Part shown: positions 1 through 4,224 of the stretch, in pieces
How positions within the stretch are numbered: the first letter of the stretch is position 1
Layout: the number at the start of each line of letters is the position of its first letter
Assembly: GCA_002409145.1 (NCBI GenBank)
Contig: DHUL01000076.1
Coordinates: 12,483 to 25,553 of the forward strand
Source of the DNA: Bacteroidales bacterium UBA5235
Lineage (GTDB): Bacteria > Bacteroidota > Bacteroidia > Bacteroidales > VadinHA17
Length of the DNA: 13,071 nucleotides
Direction: 5' to 3'
Notes under the pieces: model-generated
Told to the model about the DNA's origin: nothing
The model's database searches: none
The model's input: the letters and a program-made list of their open reading frames with translations, nothing else
Position numbers and translations under genes: made by a program

Positions 1-32
1 TGCGGTCTTGCGGTCTTGCGGTCCTGCGGGCA
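1..32. repeat. 8-bp tandem repeat at left window edge
   Basis: Two exact copies of TGCGGTCT (1-8, 9-16) are followed by TGCGGTCC (17-24) and a decayed TGCGGGCA (25-32). The array may continue to the left of the window. It lies about 30 bp beyond the stop codon of the ATPase gene and contains no gene. An 8-bp period is not a multiple of three, so it is not a coding repeat. Its function is unknown. Confidence 0.75.
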
Positions 33-43
33 AAGCCGGAAAG

Positions 44-57
44 TCATATGTATATGA
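44..57. repeat. Short perfect inverted repeat after the ATPase gene
   Basis: TCATAT-GT-ATATGA is a perfect 6-bp inverted repeat 5 bp beyond the stop codon of the minus-strand ATPase gene. It is AT-rich, has almost no loop and is not followed by a clear T-run in the direction of transcription. It is therefore at best a weak transcript end or a protein-binding palindrome. Confidence 0.4.
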
Positions 58-62
58 AATAA

Positions 63-1157
63 TCACCGCTCCCGTCTTTCCTTGATCCATCTGCTGAAAA
101 ACGGATCATCAAGCTCATACTTGTCTGTTCTTATAACATAACCCCCGGTCATCAATCTTTTCAGGCTGCTAAACACAGTACTTGAAGCATTCAAGTCCCA
201 AATGCGCATAAACTCTGCAGTAAGGGGCTGTTGTTCAGAAATTGAGAGACCCAGTAATACCTTACGGTCAGTACCATTAAAACTCATCCATATCCTTTCA
301 TAATCCATGTCATGCATCCTGATCAGTTCCCGGACAGCATCCTCAACATATTTATTCGACTGGCCGCGTCCTGATACTGCCATTTCCCATACAGTGAATG
401 CCAACTGCTGCGTGTAATAAGGGTGACCGCGGGTCACTTCCAGAACTTCTCCTGCAATTCTACCAGGTTCATCATGGATTCCGGCAAAACCTGTTTCCAG
501 GTACTGACTGAATTCACCAATATCAATTTTTCTGAGATACATAACCATCGCAAAATGATAGAAAGGTGATTTCTGCCTTTGGAAAACATCACGAATGAGA
601 CTCTCCTGTGAACCAAGAAATACATAATTGATCATTTTGTGATGCTGCATAATAGCCCTTAGCTGACTCAACAGGTTTTCATCGAGTCTTCGTGCCTCCT
701 GAAACTCATCGAACACTATGATCAGTTTCTTATTCTCTGTGCTCATCTTTTCAGCCAGATTCAGTACATCCTCCAGGATCGGGAGCGACGAGACACCCGG
801 CATAAATGATACATCGATACTGCCGGTTGTCGGATTCAGTGAAAGTTGCGGAATGATGCGGAATCTTTTCAGGTGTTGTTTAAGTCTTGTTTGTGGATAG
901 ATTCTATAGATCCGTCTGAGCATCTGGGCTGCAAGGTCAGCCGGACCTGTCATCAGTTGCATATCCAGGGCAATAACCGGCCTCCCCAAAGATGATACCG
1001 CTTTATGTATCAGGCTTGATTTACCCATGCGTCGTGGTGAGATCAAGACCAGATGATTTTCGCCTGAAAGAAAGGAAGTTACCTTTTCAATCTCTTTCTT
1101 ACGGTCTATAAAGAAAGGATCATCAACAACGGTTCCAAATTTAAATGGATTTTTCAT
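63..1157 (-). CDS. AAA-type ATPase of the archaeal-ATPase/STAND-like family (PF01637-like)
   Basis: A 364-residue P-loop ATPase. Residues 14-23 (PFFIDRKKEI) form the entry motif seen at the start of this family. Walker A is SPRRMGKSS at 40-48, Walker B is IIVFDEF at 146-152, and GSQ at 182-184 looks like sensor 1. GHPYY at 244-248 is typical of the family's helical lid. The region from about 290 to the end resembles a winged helix and finishes with the DDPFFSRWIKERR-type tail common in these proteins. No signal peptide or membrane helix is present, so it should be cytosolic. The start follows a short leader with no ribosome-binding site. Family members are common, often multi-copy and mostly without known function; partners cannot be named. 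Base composition is lower in G+C (37-38% in two sampled 60-base lines) than in neighbouring miaA (58-65%), which hints at different origin. A self-regulating or mobile-element role is possible but unproven. Confidence 0.88.
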   Translation of the reverse strand: MKNPFKFGTVVDDPFFIDRKKEIEKVTSFLSGENHLVLISPRRMGKSSLIHKAVSSLGRPVIALDMQLMTGPADLAAQMLRRIYRIYPQTRLKQHLKRFRIIPQLSLNPTTGSIDVSFMPGVSSLPILEDVLNLAEKMSTENKKLIIVFDEFQEARRLDENLLSQLRAIMQHHKMINYVFLGSQESLIRDVFQRQKSPFYHFAMVMYLRKIDIGEFSQYLETGFAGIHDEPGRIAGEVLEVTRGHPYYTQQLAFTVWEMAVSGRGQSNKYVEDAVRELIRMHDMDYERIWMSFNGTDRKVLLGLSISEQQPLTAEFMRIWDLNASSTVFSSLKRLMTGGYVIRTDKYELDDPFFSRWIKERRER

Positions 1158-1163
1158 TTCTGA

Positions 1164-1208
1164 TTGCGATATTATTCGTTGCGATTATCTTCGTTGCGCA
1201 CTTTATCG
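1164..1208. repeat. Three imperfect 15-bp direct repeats in the ATPase leader
   Basis: Units at 1164-1178, 1179-1193 and 1194-1208 each start TTGCG and end TCG. Units 1 and 2 match at 12 of 15 positions; units 2 and 3 at 9 of 15. TTGCGAT occurs in units 1 and 2, and its inverse ATCGCAA lies at 1205-1211. The block sits between the predicted promoter and the start codon of the ATPase gene, where an operator or leader element could be. Confidence 0.6.
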
Positions 1209-1237
1209 CAAATTTACTTGATTTTTATTTATGTCAA
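1209..1237 (-). promoter_or_regulatory. Predicted Bacteroidota promoter for the ATPase gene
   Basis: On the minus strand a perfect TAnnTTTG box (TAAATTTG, 1216 to 1209) has an upstream TTG at 1237-1235 with an 18-base spacer. The usual spacer is about 19-21, so the -33 element is slightly close. Transcription would start near 1202, about 45 bases before the start codon. It implies the ATPase gene can be transcribed separately from miaA. Confidence 0.4.
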
Positions 1238-1241
1238 GCAT

Positions 1242-2165
1242 TCATTTATATACTTTTGATATTATAAGGCCGGCTTTCTCCTCGTCACTCATACTTCCGT
1301 CTATCCAGTGAATGGTTATCCCCCGGCGCTCCATGCCGCGGAACCAGGTCATCTGCCGCTTTGCAAAACGGTGTATCTCGACCTCCAGCTTCTGAACCAT
1401 CTCATCACGCCGGAGCCTGTTCATCAGGTATAACGTTATATACTTGTACTCCAGCCCGTAATAGATAAGGTCATCAGGGTGGATACCCTCTGCCAGCAAC
1501 AGCTGCACCTCCTCTATCATCCCCTCCTCAAGCCGCGCACGCAGCCTGTCACTTATACGCTGCCGCCGGGTCTCCCGGTCGACAAACACCGCCGTCACCA
1601 GCGGATTCCTGACGGGAAACGGCCTCTCATCAACCGGGTGACTGGAATAATAATCAGCTATCTCAATAGCCCGCACCGCCCTCTTCACCGTGTCAACATC
1701 AGTCTTGTTGTGCAGGCTCTTATAGTGTGAGAGTATCTCCGTCAGCTCCTCCAGGGACCGCCCCTCAAGCAGCGCCCTCAACTGCGCATTAACCGGCACC
1801 TGCACCAGCCGGTAACCGCTCACAATGGAGTCAACATACATCCCCGATCCGCCACAGACAACCGGAAACACCCCGCGTGCAGTCACCTCCTCAATAACCT
1901 TCAGGAAATCGCGCTGGTACTCGTAAACATTGTACCTGTACCCGGCATCAACGATATCCACCATGTGCACCGGCACCCTCCTGCCGTCAACAGTATAGTC
2001 CGACAGATCTTTGCCCGTCCCTATATCCATCCCCCGGTAAACCTGCCTTGAATCGGCGCTTATCACCTCCCCTCCCATCCTGTCAGCCACCAGTGCCGCC
2101 AGTCTTGTCTTGCCCGTGGCAGTAGGCCCGGTGATCACCAGGATATCATGCATCAGATTGTCCAT
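1242..2165 (-). CDS. miaA: tRNA dimethylallyltransferase MiaA
   Basis: Transfers a dimethylallyl group from dimethylallyl diphosphate to N6 of A37 in tRNAs reading codons that start with U, giving i6A37. The protein has 307 residues, close to the usual bacterial length. Visible motifs are the P-loop GPTATGKT (13-20), the ADSRQVYRGMDIGTGK block (37-52) holding the catalytic Asp and substrate residues, CGGSGMYV (104-111) and the C-terminal RFAKRQMTWFR (266-276) for tRNA and pyrophosphate binding. The usual DIGTAKP/HHLID stretch reads DIGTGKDL followed by VPVHMVDI, a variant I associate with a Bacteroidota subtype, perhaps a second paralogue. ATG at 2163-2165 is used; Met5 is an alternative. No Shine-Dalgarno is seen, as expected for the phylum. 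The gene diverges from the Yip1-smpB pair, and the 84-bp gap to the ATPase gene holds a separate predicted promoter. Confidence 0.96.
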   Translation of the reverse strand: MDNLMHDILVITGPTATGKTRLAALVADRMGGEVISADSRQVYRGMDIGTGKDLSDYTVDGRRVPVHMVDIVDAGYRYNVYEYQRDFLKVIEEVTARGVFPVVCGGSGMYVDSIVSGYRLVQVPVNAQLRALLEGRSLEELTEILSHYKSLHNKTDVDTVKRAVRAIEIADYYSSHPVDERPFPVRNPLVTAVFVDRETRRQRISDRLRARLEEGMIEEVQLLLAEGIHPDDLIYYGLEYKYITLYLMNRLRRDEMVQKLEVEIHRFAKRQMTWFRGMERRGITIHWIDGSMSDEEKAGLIISKVYK

Positions 2166-2203
2166 CAGAAATTAAAGATAGCCATTATGAGGTCACGGTA
2201 TCG

Positions 2204-2236
2204 CAATTTTACTTAATTTTGCCGTTCCTAAACAAA
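2204..2236 (-). promoter_or_regulatory. Predicted promoter for miaA
   Basis: The minus strand reads TTTG (2236-2233), a 21-base spacer, then TAAAATTG (2211-2204), one mismatch from the Bacteroidota -7 consensus TAnnTTTG. Transcription would begin near 2197, about 32 bases before the miaA ATG. The box region shares 20 of 22 bases with the same region of the ATPase promoter (1204-1225). Confidence 0.45.
2214..2221 (+). promoter_or_regulatory. Possible -7 box for the Yip1-smpB transcript
   Basis: TAATTTTG fits TAnnTTTG exactly and lies 24 bases before the preferred ATG of the Yip1-like gene. No TTTG is found 19-21 bases upstream, so only half of the promoter is supported. It falls inside the spacer of the predicted miaA promoter, so the two divergent promoters would overlap and could exclude each other. 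Confidence 0.3.
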
Positions 2237-2244
2237 AAGTGGTC

Positions 2245-2826
2245 ATGGACTTCAGGTTTTTATACCACAGGACAAAGTACTTCATAATAAATCCCGGCAA
2301 GGCCTGGGAGGTGGTCCACCGCGAGGAGAGACCGATGATGTTTGTCAGAGACAGCTTTTTCCTGCCACTGATATTACTCGTCACCATAAGCGCTTTCCTG
2401 GGTTCGATGTTCTTCATCAACACCACACTGAAACCGATGTATTCGGTGCTGGCGGCCGTCAACACCTTTCTCTTCCTCTACCTTGGCGTATACGGTTCCG
2501 CCTTCGTCGTAAGGGAGATCATGAGGGCAATGGATCTCGGCCATGATTTCCTGGTGGCATTCAAGCTGGTGGCCTACTCCATGGCCCCCATCTTCCTGTC
2601 ACTCACTGTCAGCCGCCTCTTTGAGTCGCTGCTCTTCATCAACGTACTGGGACTCTATGGCCTCTACATCTTCTGGATTGGGATGGAGGCGATGGTCAAT
2701 CCGCCTGACCATAAAAAGCTCCCGATGATCATAGCATCAGTTGTCTCTATGCTGATAATCTTCTTCCTCCTCCAGGTCATATTGTCAAAGCTGACTCAGA
2801 CCCTCTACTTTTCAATATTCGCCTGA
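2245..2826 (+). CDS. Yip1-family integral membrane protein
   Basis: A small inner-membrane protein of 193 residues from the ATG at 2245. A GTG two codons upstream (2239) would give 195; the ATG is preferred because MDFRFL begins a natural cytosolic head. The head contains INPGKAWEVV, resembling the 'P...W' segment that opens bacterial Yip1-domain (PF04893) proteins. Five hydrophobic segments follow at about residues 38-58, 65-88, 103-121, 128-150 and 161-183, numbered from this ATG. The charged REIMRAMDLGHDFLVAFKLVAYS segment between helices 2 and 3, here described by its ends REIM and AYS, is also typical. Bacterial Yip1-like proteins have no established biochemical role, so none is assigned. 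Only 9 bases separate it from smpB, so the two are probably co-transcribed. Confidence 0.8.
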   Translation: MDFRFLYHRTKYFIINPGKAWEVVHREERPMMFVRDSFFLPLILLVTISAFLGSMFFINTTLKPMYSVLAAVNTFLFLYLGVYGSAFVVREIMRAMDLGHDFLVAFKLVAYSMAPIFLSLTVSRLFESLLFINVLGLYGLYIFWIGMEAMVNPPDHKKLPMIIASVVSMLIIFFLLQVILSKLTQTLYFSIFA

Positions 2827-2835
2827 TCTCTCCCG

Positions 2836-3303
2836 ATGAGAAACGATAACAGCAATATCGTCATCAAGAACCGGAGGGCGTCGCACGATTATGAATTCCT
2901 CGAGAAACTCATTGCTGGCATCAAACTTACCGGTACCGAGATAAAATCGATCCGTGCCGGGAAAGCCAACCTGACAGATTCATTTTGTACCTTCCGCAAC
3001 GGCGAACTCTTTGTGACCGGGATGCATATCTCCGAGTACTACTGGGGAAATCTCAACAACCACGATCCACTGGGTGAGAGAAAGCTTCTGCTGACGCGAA
3101 AGGAACTCCGAAAGTGGGAAAGGAAGGTCAATGAGACCGGACTGACTATCATCGTCACAAAGGTGTTCATCAACCAGCGGGGGCTGGCGAAAGCCGAGAT
3201 AGCGCTGGCAAAGGGCAAGAAACAGTATGACAAGCGCGACACCCTCAGGAAACGCGACCACGAGCGCGAGATGGACCACCACGTAAAGGAGCGCGGGAGG
3301 TAA
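2836..3303 (+). CDS. smpB: SsrA-binding protein SmpB
   Basis: SmpB binds the tRNA-like domain of tmRNA and escorts it into the A site of stalled ribosomes for trans-translation. The protein has 155 residues, the normal size. Motifs are KNRRASHDYEF (11-21), GTEIKSIRAGKANL (33-46), HDP with RKLLLTRKE (76-90), and KGKKQYDKRD (126-135), followed by the basic tail that is disordered until it enters the mRNA channel. The TIIVTKVFINQRGLAKAEIA strand region matches the OB-like core. It begins 9 bases after the Yip1-like gene, so expression probably depends on the same promoter. The tmRNA gene itself is not in this window. The stop is TAA, and convergent transcription from the LOG-family gene ends 171 bp away. 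Confidence 0.97.
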   Translation: MRNDNSNIVIKNRRASHDYEFLEKLIAGIKLTGTEIKSIRAGKANLTDSFCTFRNGELFVTGMHISEYYWGNLNNHDPLGERKLLLTRKELRKWERKVNETGLTIIVTKVFINQRGLAKAEIALAKGKKQYDKRDTLRKRDHEREMDHHVKERGR

Positions 3304-3474
3304 TCTGCAGCCCCGCTGCGACTGCCGGAATACATGATAGCAGCAACAGCCCCGCAAGAACTGACGGAATCCCGGGAATCAGAAGACCAGACCAACTGAC
3401 GGAAACCGGGATATCGGCAGTTCAAACATGCGTCCGGAATCCGCAGCTACAGAGGCTACGCCGCGGCGGACCAA
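3304..3474. other. Convergent intergenic gap with degenerate repeats and hairpins
   Basis: No gene or RNA is recognised in this 171-bp stretch between smpB and the LOG-family gene. It holds GCAGC-CCC-GCTGC (3307-3319), a perfect 5-bp stem directly after the smpB stop. It also holds the 10-bp palindrome CGCCGCGGCG (3459-3468), 7 bp beyond the LOG stop. Neither has a T-run, so they are poor intrinsic terminators, though either could help end transcription. Copies of a roughly ACTGACGGAAT word recur between them. Confidence 0.5.
3359..3415. repeat. Imperfect direct repeat pair in the convergent gap
   Basis: AACTGACGGAA occurs exactly at 3359-3369 and 3394-3404, and similarity continues for about 22 bases (3359-3380 and 3394-3415) with one gap. 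A weaker ACTGCCGGAAT lies at 3321-3331 and a TCCGGAAT core at 3433-3440. Starts are therefore about 35-39 bp apart. The sequence between the copies is not conserved. Confidence 0.55.
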
Positions 3475-4209
3475 TCAGAAGTTCGGGCTCAGCAGGTACC
3501 TCGAGTAGAACTGGTCTATGTAGGCTACCGCTTCATCGGCTTCATCAACTATCCGGAAAATATTCAGGTCCTCAGGAGAGATATTATGCTCCTCCTTCAT
3601 CATTACCTCGGTGACCCAGTCGAACAGCCCGGACCAGTACTTCGTTCCGACAAGCACTATCGGGAAGCGCCCGATCTTTTTGGTCTGAATCAGCGTGATG
3701 GCCTCGAAGAGCTCATCAAATGTCCCGAATCCGCCTGGAAGCACAATGAATCCCTGGGCATACTTCATGAACATCACCTTGCGGACGAAGAAATAATCGT
3801 ATGTGATAAGCTTGTCGCGGTCAATATAGGGATTGGCCTTCTGCTCAAACGGCAGGTCTATGTTGATACCAATCGACTTACCGTTACCCCGCTTCGCACC
3901 CTTGTTGGCTGCTTCCATGATGCCCGGGCCGCCGCCGGTGATGACACCGTACCCCTTTTGTGTCAGCTGAAAGGCAATCTCTTCTGCAAGCTTGTAATAC
4001 TTGTTGTTGAAATGCGTCCTGGCAGAGCCGAAGACGGCTACACTCGGTCCTATCCTGGAAAGCTTCTCAAATCCTTCAACCAGCTCCGCAATAATCTTGA
4101 AAACCCTCCATGAATCCATTGTGTGGATCTCATTCCAGGTCTTTGGCTCAAAGGCTTCCTTTATCAGGTCCTTCTCCTTCGCTTCGTCCATAAGTAAATA
4201 TTTAGGCAT
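3475..4209 (-). CDS. LOG-family (TIGR00730) nucleotide phosphoribohydrolase-like protein
   Basis: A 244-residue Rossmann-fold protein of the LOG/lysine-decarboxylase-like family. Proven members cut the N-glycosidic bond of nucleoside 5'-monophosphates, releasing the base and ribose 5-phosphate; plant LOG proteins act on cytokinin ribotides. The core starts at SVAVFGSART (56-65). GGGPGIMEAANKGA (92-105) and PGGFGTFDE (158-166) are the two family signatures, and R143-K144 sit where the catalytic Arg should be. The 55-residue N-terminal extension before the core marks the longer bacterial subtype. It is last in a minus-strand operon, 15 bp after uvrA. ATG at 4207-4209 is the first Met; Met7 is possible. 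The substrate is not deducible, and older 'lysine decarboxylase' labels for this family are misleading. Confidence 0.88.
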   Translation of the reverse strand: MPKYLLMDEAKEKDLIKEAFEPKTWNEIHTMDSWRVFKIIAELVEGFEKLSRIGPSVAVFGSARTHFNNKYYKLAEEIAFQLTQKGYGVITGGGPGIMEAANKGAKRGNGKSIGINIDLPFEQKANPYIDRDKLITYDYFFVRKVMFMKYAQGFIVLPGGFGTFDELFEAITLIQTKKIGRFPIVLVGTKYWSGLFDWVTEVMMKEEHNISPEDLNIFRIVDEADEAVAYIDQFYSRYLLSPNF

Positions 4210-4224
4210 TAAATATAGTCTTTT

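Noticed and set aside
3039..3425. Minus-strand open frames of about 125 codons over smpB and its downstream gap
   Set aside because: They lie mostly opposite a clearly recognised smpB and have Ser/Arg-rich, low-complexity translations. They are shadow frames.
3321..3440. Possible CRISPR array in the convergent gap
   Set aside because: Only about 11 to 22 bases are shared, copies differ, intervals vary from 35 to 39 bp and no cas genes are present.
3459..3468. CGCCGCGGCG palindrome as a transcription terminator
   Set aside because: There is no T-run on either side and the palindrome leaves no room for a loop. It is recorded only as part of the gap.
3475..4209. Lysine decarboxylase annotation for the LOG-family gene
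   Set aside because: The GGGPGIMEA and PGGFGTFDE motifs define LOG-type phosphoribohydrolases. No pyridoxal-phosphate enzyme motif is present.
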